The notes under the pieces are model-generated. The model was given only the letters and a program-made list of their open reading frames with translations. It did no database searches and was not told the origin of the DNA. Positions 33,732-41,314 of a stretch of 41,314 bases of DNA are shown in pieces. This stretch comes from Woeseiaceae bacterium (GTDB lineage: Bacteria; Pseudomonadota; Gammaproteobacteria; Steroidobacterales; Woeseiaceae), in contig WVYQ01000020.1 of the NCBI GenBank assembly GCA_011772865.1, positions 12,509 to 53,822 of the forward strand, in the 5' to 3' direction. Every line of letters begins with the position of its first letter. Within the stretch, counting starts at the first letter, position 1. Position numbers and translations under genes: made by a program.

Positions 33732-35078
33732 CTAGAACTTGTGCGCACCGTGTGCGCCGACGCTAATGATGTACTGGAGCATCCACTGCTGATCTGACTC
33801 ATCGAGTACGCGGTCATCTGCGTATTGCAAACGCAGTCGGCTGAACTCGCTCGGCGACCAGTCGAACATGAGGCTCGTACGGCTGGAATCGCGACCAGGA
33901 TCCTCCAGCTCGGTTCCCACGAGCAGGCCGTTATTGTCGGCACTCACGACGTCATGCCGTAATCCGACACGCCACCGTGGCATGAACTGCCAGACTCCCT
34001 GCAAATACCATCCGGACTGGTCACCGTCATAATCGATGCCGTCGAATTCGCCGTCTTCGGATCGGTGGAAGTACTCGCCCTGTAACTTGAAGTTACGGAC
34101 TGCCGAGTTGCCGTCCGGCGCCCACTTCCAGACGAAGTCGATGATCGACAGTTCGCTGTCGCCGCTGAAAGTCTCCGCAACTTCCTCGTCGTGGTGGCCG
34201 CCACCGCGTTCCTCGACATCGGCGTCGACATATGAAAAGCCGAGCTGCCAGCTGTTGCTGGCACCAACGTCACCACCAAGATTGGCGAACAATGTATACG
34301 CCCCCGGAGAACTCTCTGCATGAGAGCCAGCCGGGAAGCCGGTACCCCAGTTAAGCTCTGTCCCGAGTTCGAACAGCAGGTTTGTCGGGGCGATCCATCT
34401 TGCCTGCAAGCCATCGACGCGGTATTGGCCGCCATAGAACGCCTGGTACGGCAGCGGCCGGTCCGCGAAATCATCAACATGGCGGTGGAACTCGTTGATG
34501 TAGCCGGCCGCGGAGAAGTAACGCCCGCCCAACAGGGTGAATCCTGCCGGCAGCGCCGTCGTCTGCAACCACGCTTCCTCGAGTTCGACTTCGACTTCGC
34601 CTTCTTCGTCGTGAATGGCGAATGTGAGATTGCCGAAGAAAAGATTGTCGACATTGGCCTTCATGTTGATCTCGGCCTCGCCAAGGGCGAAACCGGGTTC
34701 ACCGCTGCCAATTTCGCCCGCGGGCTGGAATCCCGGTATGGCCTCCCACCCTGAATCGAAATCTGCATATCGCCCCGCGAGCACGGCCCCCAGCGCGGGA
34801 TTGAACGTGTTTGCCGCAGACTGTCCGGCCGATTGGTCAATCGCGGTTTGCTCTGCTATTTCGAATGCTTCCGTCGCCTCGCGCCTGGCGCCGCTGGCGA
34901 CCTGCTCGGCTCGCGCGAGACGCACTTCGAGCTCGCTGATTCGGGATTCGTAGTCTTGTTGCACTTCGAGCAACAATGCCCGTAATTCAGCGACCTCGCT
35001 CGCGAGATCCTGATCCTGTGCTATCGAAGTTTGTGTGCCAAGCAGTAGTAGCGGCACGAGCGCCATTTTGAATTTCAT
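33732..35078 (-). CDS. Outer-membrane beta-barrel channel, probably for zinc
   Basis: 448 residues. Signal peptide MKFKMALVPLLLLGTQTSIAQ. A coiled coil follows (about 25-75: LASEVAELRALLLEVQQDYESRISELEVRLARAEQ), then a beta-barrel (about 110-448) of alternating strands such as WQLGFSYVDADVE, NFKLQGEYFHRSED and WRVGLRHDVVSADN, ending in Phe as outer-membrane barrels do. A probable surface loop is RGGGHHDEEVAE, rich in His and acids. The end has GAHGAHKF. Lies 9 nt upstream of the binding-protein gene, which points to a metal-uptake role. The barrel family is not one I can name. Confidence 0.82.
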   Translation of the reverse strand: MKFKMALVPLLLLGTQTSIAQDQDLASEVAELRALLLEVQQDYESRISELEVRLARAEQVASGARREATEAFEIAEQTAIDQSAGQSAANTFNPALGAVLAGRYADFDSGWEAIPGFQPAGEIGSGEPGFALGEAEINMKANVDNLFFGNLTFAIHDEEGEVEVELEEAWLQTTALPAGFTLLGGRYFSAAGYINEFHRHVDDFADRPLPYQAFYGGQYRVDGLQARWIAPTNLLFELGTELNWGTGFPAGSHAESSPGAYTLFANLGGDVGASNSWQLGFSYVDADVEERGGGHHDEEVAETFSGDSELSIIDFVWKWAPDGNSAVRNFKLQGEYFHRSEDGEFDGIDYDGDQSGWYLQGVWQFMPRWRVGLRHDVVSADNNGLLVGTELEDPGRDSSRTSLMFDWSPSEFSRLRLQYADDRVLDESDQQWMLQYIISVGAHGAHKF

Positions 35079-35100
35079 GATTGTTCACCCTGACAGGTTC

Positions 35101-35122
35101 GCGGTGCACTCTCCGGCACCGC
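35101..35122. other. Intercistronic hairpin between small-protein and channel genes
   Basis: A 7-bp stem GCGGTGC / GCACCGC with an 8-nt loop lies in the 60-nt gap. No T-run follows on the minus strand, so it may be an mRNA-processing or stability element rather than a terminator. Confidence 0.35.
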
Positions 35123-35138
35123 CCAAGAAAAAGATTTG

Positions 35139-35447
35139 TCAGCTTACGATCAGGATGATTGCGGGGGGACCCCTTTGCTTTGGCACATCTGCCGACGTTA
35201 CCGGAACGACGTCGCAAGCCTTGCCTAGACGAACGGACGTGGACACTACCGGCGCTGGCGCGTGACCCGTGTCGACAGCCGCCGCTGCCAGCTGGTTGAC
35301 GCTGATACATGTCGCACAGGCAGTATCGCCAATCGAAACAGCATCATGCTCGTAGGCGTGCGCGATCGAAATCGTCTGCACGCCAATCAGGAGCGCAAAC
35401 AGCAGGGCGCCAAGAATGGTCCGCGATATGCCAGTGCTCCAGTTCAT
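35139..35447 (-). CDS. Small secreted His/Cys protein linked to the metal-uptake genes
   Basis: 102 residues from the ATG at 35447. Signal peptide MNWSTGISRTILGALLFALL then IGVQTISIAHA. The mature part starts YEHDAVSIGDTACATCISVNQLAAAAVD, with His, Asp and a CxxC, followed by a Ser/Val-rich stretch with one further Cys (GKACDVVP) and a hydrophobic end (AIILIVS). These could bind zinc or copper. It resembles small metal-linked proteins annotated DUF2946-like, but I am not sure of the family. It starts 28 nt after kdsB and stands first in the metal group. A longer frame into kdsB is not used. Confidence 0.7.
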   Translation of the reverse strand: MNWSTGISRTILGALLFALLIGVQTISIAHAYEHDAVSIGDTACATCISVNQLAAAAVDTGHAPAPVVSTSVRLGKACDVVPVTSADVPKQRGPPAIILIVS

Positions 35448-35475
35448 ATGCCGATTATGACAGCAAATCGGTCGT

Positions 35476-36222
35476 TTAGTGCGGAAGATACGCCGCGACC
35501 GCAGCAAGATCGTCCTCGGTGTCCACGCCGGCTCCAGGCCGTTCAGCGGGAATTCCGACCCGGATGGTCATTCCGAGCGACAGGGCCCGCAATTGCTCGA
35601 GCTGCTCGCAGGTCTCGATATCACTGGGCTCGGCGGCGACGAGCCGACGCAGTACACCACAGCGGTAGGCGTAGATCCCGTGATGGTGCAACGCGGCCGA
35701 CCGGGCGAGGTCCTCGCCACCCTCTTCCCTCGCAAACGGTATCGCCGCCCGGCTGAAATAGATCGCGTCGCCTGCGGCATCGCGTATTACCTTGACGATA
35801 TTCGGGTTGGCGAAATCCGCTTGCGATGCGATAGGCGACGCCAGCGTGGCAATGTCCGCGGAGCTCTCCTGCAACAGGGCAGCGCACTGGTTGATCAGTC
35901 CGGCAGGCATGGTCGGCTCGTCGCCCTGTAAGTTAACGACGATCCTTTCATCTTCCCAGTCCATGAGGTCGCAGACTTCGGCAATGCGCTCGGTGCCGGA
36001 GCGATGCTGATCCCCGGTCATACAGACCTGTGCCCCGAACTGCTCTGCTGCCTCCGCAATGCGCTCATCGTCGGTCGCGATGAGCACGTCGGCAGCAGCA
36101 CTTTCCTTGCCACGCTCGTAAACATGTTCGAGCATCGTCTTGCCGTTGATTTCACGCAAGGGCTTGCCTGGAAGGCGTATGGATGCATACCGCGACGGGA
36201 TCACTACTGAAAAGCGATTCAT
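35476..36222 (-). CDS. kdsB: 3-deoxy-manno-octulosonate cytidylyltransferase
   Basis: 248 residues. Activates KDO as CMP-KDO for lipopolysaccharide inner-core synthesis, in the cytoplasm. Nucleotide-binding start SVVIPSRYASIRLPGKPLREI, then TDDERIAEAAEQFG, HRSGTERIAEV, VVNLQGDEPTMP and HHHGIYAYRCGVLRRL are family hallmarks. ATG at 36222 overlaps the lpxK stop (ATGA); a 16-codon upstream extension is not used. The metal-uptake genes follow on the same strand. Confidence 0.96.
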   Translation of the reverse strand: MNRFSVVIPSRYASIRLPGKPLREINGKTMLEHVYERGKESAAADVLIATDDERIAEAAEQFGAQVCMTGDQHRSGTERIAEVCDLMDWEDERIVVNLQGDEPTMPAGLINQCAALLQESSADIATLASPIASQADFANPNIVKVIRDAAGDAIYFSRAAIPFAREEGGEDLARSAALHHHGIYAYRCGVLRRLVAAEPSDIETCEQLEQLRALSLGMTIRVGIPAERPGAGVDTEDDLAAVAAYLPH

Positions 36223-37244
36223 GGTTGCTCCGGATTGCTTCGAAGGCGTGACTCGATCTGCGTGAGCCACGGGCCCGATACGACAGGATCGATGGCAAGG
36301 TCGACGGGCACTGTCCAGTACTTGTCTGAAATGGACGCATCGACCTTGATGGCATCCTTTTCCGTCATCAGCACCTCAAAGTCATCACCAAATCGCAGAT
36401 CATCATCACTCAACCTGGCGTGATCGCGGAAGGCGTGTTCAATCACCTGCATGCCGTGCGCGCGCAACATATCGAAAAACCGGACCGGATTCCCGATCGC
36501 GGCCACGGCATGCACGGTCGTTCCGGAGAATTTGTCAATCGGCCGGGTCAGGGATCCGTTGAGTCGACTGACTTCGGTCGCCACCAGTTCAAACTCGATC
36601 GCGTTCTGTTCGATCGCCGTAAGGTTGGCGACATTTGAGCCCATCCTGCCATTGACGAGGACCTGGTCCACGTCGGTGAGGCGGTCAATCGTCTCTCGGA
36701 GCGGACCGGCGGGCAGCAACAGCCTGTTGCCGAGACCCCGCGCGCCGTCGATGACGCAGATCTCGTAGGATCGCTCCAGTCGGTAATGCTGCAACCCGTC
36801 GTCTGCGATGATGACGTCGACACCGTCGTCAATCAGCATCTGCGCCGCGCGGGCCCGATCGGCGTCGACGACGACCGGGCAACCGGTTCGCCTGGCGAGC
36901 AATACGGGCTCATCGCCAACCACACTGGTATCACTCGCAGAGTCGACCCTCATGGATGTCGAAGAACGCGAACCACCATAGCCACGACTTACAATGCCGG
37001 GATTAAAACCCCGCCCGCGTAACTCGCGAGAAAGCCAGATCGTGACCGGTGTTTTGCCGGTGCCACCCGCCGTAATGTTGCCGACAACGATCACGGGCAC
37101 GTCGGCGCGAAAAGTACGCAGGAGACCAGCTCGATAGAGAGATCGCCGCAACGCGATCAGCAGCCAGTAAAGGCCACTGAGAGGCAACAATACCTGGTAG
37201 AGCGAACCCCCTTCGTACCAGATTCGGTGCAGCCACGTGTACAT
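36219..37244 (-). CDS. lpxK: Tetraacyldisaccharide 4'-kinase
   Basis: 341 residues. Phosphorylates the 4' position of the lipid A disaccharide at the inner membrane. An N-terminal hydrophobic helix (about 15-32: YQVLLPLSGLYWLLIAL) anchors it. The P-loop is GGTGKTP (60-66), after VPVIVVGNITA. Also seen are GIVSRGYGG, GDEPVLLARRTGCPVVV, IADDGLQHYRL (catalytic Asp pair) and VIDGARGLGNRLLLPAGPLRE, all typical. Lies 11 nt after msbA and is coupled to kdsB. Confidence 0.96.
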   Translation of the reverse strand: MYTWLHRIWYEGGSLYQVLLPLSGLYWLLIALRRSLYRAGLLRTFRADVPVIVVGNITAGGTGKTPVTIWLSRELRGRGFNPGIVSRGYGGSRSSTSMRVDSASDTSVVGDEPVLLARRTGCPVVVDADRARAAQMLIDDGVDVIIADDGLQHYRLERSYEICVIDGARGLGNRLLLPAGPLRETIDRLTDVDQVLVNGRMGSNVANLTAIEQNAIEFELVATEVSRLNGSLTRPIDKFSGTTVHAVAAIGNPVRFFDMLRAHGMQVIEHAFRDHARLSDDDLRFGDDFEVLMTEKDAIKVDASISDKYWTVPVDLAIDPVVSGPWLTQIESRLRSNPEQP

Positions 37245-37255
37245 AGATGATTCGC

Positions 37256-39007
37256 TTACTCGTCGTTAAATTGCATGCGGTAGAGGGCCGCATAGTGGCC
37301 ATCGCGCGCCAACAATTCCTTATGCGTGCCGGTCTCCACGATGCGGCCTTCTTCGAGAACGATGATCTGATCCGCGCTCTCCACCGTGGAAAGCCGGTGG
37401 GCTATTACAAACGTCGTACGATTCTTCATCAACTCTTTCAGCGCCTCCTGGATGCGCCGTTCGGAGTGGGTATCGAGTGATGATGTCGCTTCGTCGAGAA
37501 TCAGCACGGGCGCGTTCTTTAGAAGGGCACGGCCGATTGCAATGCGCTGACGCTGACCACCTGACAGCAACACACCGCGATCGCCGACCATTGTTTGCAG
37601 CCCGTTGGGCATGTCATTCGCAAACTCGAGAACGTGCGCCGCCTTGGCGGCCTGCAGGAGCTCCGACTCGGAATGCAACCGCAATTCGCCGTAAGCAAGA
37701 TTGTTGGCAATTGTGTCGTTGAAGAGCACGACGTCCTGGCTGACGAGACTGACATTGTCACGCAAGCTCTTTAGCGCGTAATCCCGAATCGGGATGCCGT
37801 CTATCAGGATCTCACCGGCATCGACGTCATAGAATCGCGGCAACAGCGCAGCAAGTGTGGACTTGCCGCTGCCTGATTGCCCGACGATCGCTAGAGTCCT
37901 CCCCGCATCGACCGAGACACTGATGCCATCGAGCACCGGCAGGGCTTCATTGCCATAGGAAAAGCTGACGTTGCGAAATTCGACGGCGCCGGTTGCCCGG
38001 TCCAGTTCGATCGTACCGGTATCGACTTCGTCGTCTTCATCCATGACAGTGAACAGGCTGTCGGCCGCGGCTACGCCGCGCTGCAGCGTGGCATTGACGT
38101 TCGTCAGACGGCGAATCGGCTGCAGCATCAGCATCATTGCCCCGAAAAACGAAATGAACTGACCCGCGGTAAGCTCGCCGTTCAACGCTTCCACGCTGGC
38201 CATGTAGATCACCCCGGCGACGCCGATACCGAAAATTATCTGGGTCACGGCCGAACCGAGCGCGCGGACATTGATCAGCTTGAGATTTTGTTTCTTGTTA
38301 CGCGCATCGACCGCATCCAGCCGGTCTTTCTCATAGTCGTAACCACCGAAAATCTTCACGATTCGGTTGCCACGAACGATCTCCTCTGTCACCTGGGTGA
38401 CCTCGCCAACCGTATCCTGGATCCTGCCGCTGTAACGCCGGAAAGCGAGCCCGAGAATGCGTACGAGGAGTGCCAGGATCGGAAACAGTATGGCAACGAA
38501 TATCGTTAGCTTGGGACTCTGCACGATCATCACGGTAAACGCCGCGATAATGGTCAAAACGTCGCGAATCAAAATCGTCACGACACTGGTTACCGACTCC
38601 GCGACCATTTCGACGTTATAGGTGACACGGGATAGCAGCGGACCGGTACTCTGCTCATCGAAATACCGCGCCGGAAGAGTCAGGAACTTGCGGAACACCC
38701 CACGCCGCAGCGCACTGATGACACTGCGTCCGACGTAGCCCAACGAAGCTTCGGTTGCAAATCCCGATATCCCGCGCGCCGCCAGAATCCCGGCAAATGC
38801 AAAAGGCATCCAGCGGTGCGTCTCGAGATTCTGTGCAACCAGTGCTTCGTCGGTCAGCGGCTCCAGCAGGTATACCAGGCTGGCCTCGATAATGGCGCTC
38901 GCGGCCATACCGATGACGGCGATCAGCCCGATCAGCTTGTGCGGCGTAACATACTGCCAGAGCCGTCGATAAACGACGCCGGCATCGGGGATCGACTTAT
39001 TCTTCAC
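37256..39007 (-). CDS. msbA: Lipid A/phospholipid flippase MsbA
   Basis: 583 residues from the GTG at 39007, almost exactly the E. coli length (582). A six-helix exporter domain (about 20-310) precedes the ATPase domain with Walker A GQSGSGKST (376-384), the Q-loop VSQDVVLFNDT, signature LLSGGQRQRIAIGRAL and Walker B VLILDEATSSLD, then the His of IAHRLSTV. MsbA flips core lipid A across the inner membrane. The GTG stands 4 nt after the exbD stop; a longer frame that starts inside exbD is rejected. Followed directly by lpxK. Confidence 0.96.
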   Translation of the reverse strand: MKNKSIPDAGVVYRRLWQYVTPHKLIGLIAVIGMAASAIIEASLVYLLEPLTDEALVAQNLETHRWMPFAFAGILAARGISGFATEASLGYVGRSVISALRRGVFRKFLTLPARYFDEQSTGPLLSRVTYNVEMVAESVTSVVTILIRDVLTIIAAFTVMIVQSPKLTIFVAILFPILALLVRILGLAFRRYSGRIQDTVGEVTQVTEEIVRGNRIVKIFGGYDYEKDRLDAVDARNKKQNLKLINVRALGSAVTQIIFGIGVAGVIYMASVEALNGELTAGQFISFFGAMMLMLQPIRRLTNVNATLQRGVAAADSLFTVMDEDDEVDTGTIELDRATGAVEFRNVSFSYGNEALPVLDGISVSVDAGRTLAIVGQSGSGKSTLAALLPRFYDVDAGEILIDGIPIRDYALKSLRDNVSLVSQDVVLFNDTIANNLAYGELRLHSESELLQAAKAAHVLEFANDMPNGLQTMVGDRGVLLSGGQRQRIAIGRALLKNAPVLILDEATSSLDTHSERRIQEALKELMKNRTTFVIAHRLSTVESADQIIVLEEGRIVETGTHKELLARDGHYAALYRMQFNDE

Positions 39008-39011
39008 GAGC

Positions 39012-39437
39012 CTACTGAGTTTCCGGCTCGTTGACTGTCGCAATACTGATGCGCGTAAAGCCGAGCCTGCCCGCAACATCCATCGCCGTCACCACATCCT
39101 GGTGTTTCGCATTGGCATCTGCGCTGATCGTGAGCGGCAGCGAATTGTTCCCTCCTGACACTTTCTGGATCGCATTGCGGATTGTTTCGACACGACTGTT
39201 GATCAGCTCGCGGCCGTTCACGAGATAGGTACCTGTACTCGTAATCATGATGTCTATCTGCTCCGGCACTTCCTCCACAATGGCGGAACTATCGGCCTCC
39301 GGAAGACTGATCGTGATCTGCGACTGTTTGACAAAGCTCGTCGATACCATGAAAAAGATCAGCAACAACAGTACGACATCGATCAGCGAGGTCAGGTTGA
39401 CCTCGGGCTGCGTCCGCGGCCGCAGATTGAGCTTCAT
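39012..39437 (-). CDS. exbD: ExbD/TolR-family biopolymer transport protein
   Basis: 141 residues. One membrane helix at about 17-36, containing the essential Asp (LTSLIDVVLLLLIFFMVSTSF), then a periplasmic domain with ITISLPEADSS, LVNGRELINSRVETI and SADANAKHQDVVTAMDVAGRLGF. Works with ExbB as the proton-driven motor for TonB-type energy transfer. The start is 3 nt after the exbB stop. The location before msbA is conserved in many proteobacteria; no tonB is in the window. Confidence 0.95.
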   Translation of the reverse strand: MKLNLRPRTQPEVNLTSLIDVVLLLLIFFMVSTSFVKQSQITISLPEADSSAIVEEVPEQIDIMITSTGTYLVNGRELINSRVETIRNAIQKVSGGNNSLPLTISADANAKHQDVVTAMDVAGRLGFTRISIATVNEPETQ

Positions 39438-39440
39438 CAG

Positions 39441-40055
39441 TTATCCTTTTTCCTGGCGGCGATGAAGGGCCTCGACGAGCTTGATGGCCTCTTTTTCCAT
39501 ATCGACGACAAGCGTATCGACCCGGTTGCGGTAGTAGCGATAGCCGATGAGCGCAGGGATCGCAACTGTGAGACCTGCCGCGGTCGTAATCAGGGCTTCT
39601 GCGATGCCGCCCGCCAGCGCAGTCGGATTGCCTACGCCGTGCGTCGTAATCGCCGTGAACACCTTAACCATACCGATGACGGTGCCCAGCAATCCGAGCA
39701 ACGGCGATATCGCTGCGATGGTTCCGAGCGTCTCGAGGTAGCGCTCCAGCTCATGGACGACATGGCGCCCGGTATCCTCAATGCTGTCCTTCAAGACCGA
39801 TCGTTCGCGATCGCGGTTGATTAGCCCGGCCGCAAGAATCTGGCCAAGTGCAGAGCCCTGGTGCAGGGTCTGAATCTGCTTTTGGTCAAGCTGGTCCTTT
39901 TTCACCCATCCCCAGACTTTGCTCGTCAGGTCCTCGGGAATGACGCGCTTCTGCTGAAGTGTCCAGAACCGTTCCAGGATGATGCCCATCGCGATGATCG
40001 CGCAGAGGATGATGGGCGCCATCAACCAGCCGCCGGATTTGACTATCTCAACCAT
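39441..40055 (-). CDS. exbB: ExbB/TolQ-family motor protein
   Basis: 204 residues from the ATG at 40055 (MVEIVKSGGWLMAPI). Three membrane helices: about 8-28 (WLMAPIILCAIIAMGIILERF), about 115-140 (AAISPLLGLLGTVIGMVKVF) and about 155-180 (EALITTAAGLTVAIPALIGYRYY). The LLGLLGTVIGM and GIAEALITTAAGL blocks are the MotA/TolQ/ExbB signature. Cotranscribed with exbD. The frame continues upstream to 40187, but that overlaps comEC and would add a poor 44-residue tail. Confidence 0.95.
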   Translation of the reverse strand: MVEIVKSGGWLMAPIILCAIIAMGIILERFWTLQQKRVIPEDLTSKVWGWVKKDQLDQKQIQTLHQGSALGQILAAGLINRDRERSVLKDSIEDTGRHVVHELERYLETLGTIAAISPLLGLLGTVIGMVKVFTAITTHGVGNPTALAGGIAEALITTAAGLTVAIPALIGYRYYRNRVDTLVVDMEKEAIKLVEALHRRQEKG

Positions 40056-40080
40056 ACAAGCTGACTCAGAGGAAAAATGA

Positions 40081-40109
40081 AATATACAGTAAGCGGCCCC
40101 ACGTGTTGA
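40081..40109 (-). promoter_or_regulatory. Possible promoter of exbB-exbD-msbA-lpxK-kdsB
   Basis: On the minus strand TCAACA (40104-40109) and TATATT (40081-40086) are 17 bp apart, about 25 nt upstream of the exbB ATG, in the 64-nt gap after comEC. Confidence 0.4.
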
Positions 40110-40119
40110 GTCTGAGCCC

Positions 40120-41314
40120 CTATTCGTGCCAGAGCCGACGGCGCAGATCTCGATGTCTTGCGAGCTGCCTGACACCGCCTTGCTCACAGACGGTAAATGA
40201 TATCGCTCCCGAATCGGCCGTGGTCAGCACTGTCGCACCGGATGCGCGCCAGCGGTCGACGACTTCCGGGTGCGGCTGCCCCCAGCGATTGCCGAATCCG
40301 GCCGATATGACAGCTAATGCCGGCCGCAGCGCAGCGACGAACTGCCGGGTCGATGAGGTGCGGCTGCCGTGATGCGGAACGATGACGACATCGGCGCGCT
40401 GCAGTGCGCCTGCGCGCAGAAGCTCAATCTCGGCTGCTTTCTCTATGTCGCCGCCCAGGAGGACCCGGTTCGAGCCGACGCTCACCAGCAGGACACAGGA
40501 TGCGTCATTGCCAACCCAGGCCGAATCGCCCCGTGGATGCACAAACTCGAACCTGACGCCGTCGTGCATCCAGGTCGTCCCCGCCACACAGGGGCTGGTC
40601 AGCCAGCCCCTGCCCGCGCCGTCACCGACATGAATCCGGCGGACGTCGAGCGCGCGTACGATTGTCGCGAAACCGCCTGTGTGGTCGAGGTCGTCGTGCG
40701 TTACAACCAGCTGGTTCAGCGACTCGACGCCCCGGTTCCGCAGGTACGGCAGGATGATCGATTCCGCCGCGCTTCCGCCTGTGAAGTATGCCGGTCCCGT
40801 GTCATACAGCAGCGACGCCGAGCGCGTCTGAATCGCTACAGCGAGACCCTGGCCGACGTCGAGGACCGTCATTTCGGCGCAGCCCGGCTCCGGACGCGCG
40901 GGTTCGACGGTAACGACGACCGCTGCCGCCAGCCAGGCCAGATTTCGGCCCGGCCAGCCAGCCGGCAGCACTGCCCAGGTAATGGGCAGGACCAGGAAAA
41001 CGGCAAATCGTCGGTCGAGCGCAGGCAGCGTATCGGCAGGAATCGGCAGTCGCAGCGCGAAGTCAATCAGTCCCTCCAGCACACCCAGGCTCTGGCTCGC
41101 CAGACCGAGCAATACATCGCCTGCCCCGCTGGCCGGCCCATCCAGCAGGAGACCCAGCATCGTGAACGGCACGGTAATAATGCTGAACACGGGAACCGCA
41201 ACAAGGTTGACGAGCGGCGACGACAGCGCCACGCGGTCGAAAAACAGGACGGTGACCGGCAGCAGTCCGCAAAGGAGCGCCAACTGGATTCGCAAGAGCC
41301 GGCCAGGGGCAGAT
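40120..41314 (-). CDS. comEC: ComEC/Rec2-family DNA internalisation protein, C-terminal part (partial)
   Basis: About 398 codons are visible; the frame stays open to the right edge, so the start lies outside. The visible N-terminal part has three or four membrane helices of the competence channel domain (LALLCGLLPVTVLFF, LVNLVAVPVFSIITVPFTMLGLLL, VFLVLPITWAVLPAGWPG). A metallo-beta-lactamase-like domain follows (about 130-370), with TVLDVGQGLAVAI, the metal motif THDDLDHTGG, LLGGDIEKAAE and IVPHHGSRTSS. It moves single-stranded DNA through the inner membrane in competent species. The segment RLLRIQLALLCGLLP shows no start here, although a TTG occurs at 41295. Confidence 0.93.
   Translation of the reverse strand, partial: SAPGRLLRIQLALLCGLLPVTVLFFDRVALSSPLVNLVAVPVFSIITVPFTMLGLLLDGPASGAGDVLLGLASQSLGVLEGLIDFALRLPIPADTLPALDRRFAVFLVLPITWAVLPAGWPGRNLAWLAAAVVVTVEPARPEPGCAEMTVLDVGQGLAVAIQTRSASLLYDTGPAYFTGGSAAESIILPYLRNRGVESLNQLVVTHDDLDHTGGFATIVRALDVRRIHVGDGAGRGWLTSPCVAGTTWMHDGVRFEFVHPRGDSAWVGNDASCVLLVSVGSNRVLLGGDIEKAAEIELLRAGALQRADVVIVPHHGSRTSSTRQFVAALRPALAVISAGFGNRWGQPHPEVVDRWRASGATVLTTADSGAISFTVCEQGGVRQLARHRDLRRRLWHE

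Noticed and set aside
40074-40089. Possible LexA box before exbB (CTGTATAT on the minus strand)
   Set aside because: The other half lacks the CAG needed for CTG-N10-CAG.
1-41314. CRISPR arrays, tRNA or rRNA genes, insertion sequences
   Set aside because: No regularly spaced direct repeats, cloverleaf or rRNA-like sequence, and no transposase-like frame was seen on either strand by eye; a short tRNA could only be excluded with tRNAscan.

Overview
The window reads as core chromosome of a Gram-negative gammaproteobacterium with fairly high GC. The evidence is a set of gene orders typical of that class: aat-infA facing clpS-clpA, yceF facing yceD-rpmF-plsX-fabH, lexA-imuA-imuB-dnaE2, and comEC-exbB-exbD-msbA-lpxK-kdsB. 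Lipid A/KDO genes, an Lpp-type lipoprotein, a type II secretin and an outer-membrane channel confirm a double membrane. Gene content resembles marine or soil lineages near Chromatiales/Xanthomonadales (Woeseia-like), but the genus cannot be fixed by eye. No tRNA, rRNA, CRISPR array, insertion sequence or prophage is visible.

Layout. 1-4.9 kb: the 3' end of trxB, a FemAB-like acyltransferase, aat and infA on plus, then clpS-clpA on minus. Aat, ClpS and ClpA form one N-degron protein-degradation pathway. 5.1-10.9 kb: gspC-gspD-gspE-gspF, half of a type II secretion system; the pseudopilin and assembly-platform genes (gspG to gspM) are not here. 11-17.3 kb: a small acidic protein, then the SOS-inducible mutagenesis operon lexA-imuA-imuB-dnaE2 (minus), with two LexA boxes over a good sigma70 promoter. 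17.3-19.5 kb: a terminal-inverted-repeat element, an Lpp/OprI-like alanine-zipper lipoprotein with a strong promoter and terminator, and a convergent L,D-transpeptidase that could attach such a lipoprotein to peptidoglycan, cotranscribed with a glutathione S-transferase.

19.6-26.7 kb: a DUF1232 protein and a YgbA-type NO-linked protein; then, on minus, yceD, rpmF, plsX, fabH and a 34-codon remnant of a HAD hydrolase where fabD-fabG-acpP would often lie. Divergent from these are yceF (maf) and a membrane-anchored TolB-like/TPR protein; rluC converges on them. 26.7-30 kb: rne with a leader of about 310 nt containing stem-loops, facing a low-molecular-weight phosphatase.

30.1-41.3 kb: a DUF4956 membrane protein facing a secreted CotH-kinase-like protein; then, on minus, a probable zinc-uptake group (small His/Cys secreted protein, outer-membrane channel, binding protein, ABC permease) that lacks an ATPase gene. 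It lies downstream of kdsB, lpxK, msbA, exbD, exbB and the C-terminal part of comEC, which runs off the right edge.

Most genes are tightly packed, with ATGA/GTGA overlaps. The most unusual items are the ATPase-less zinc group, the DUF4956/CotH-like pair, GspE without its cysteine zinc motif, a FabH with a divergent active-site loop beside a HAD remnant, the Lpp/L,D-transpeptidase pair sharing a terminator, and the inverted-repeat element beside lexA.
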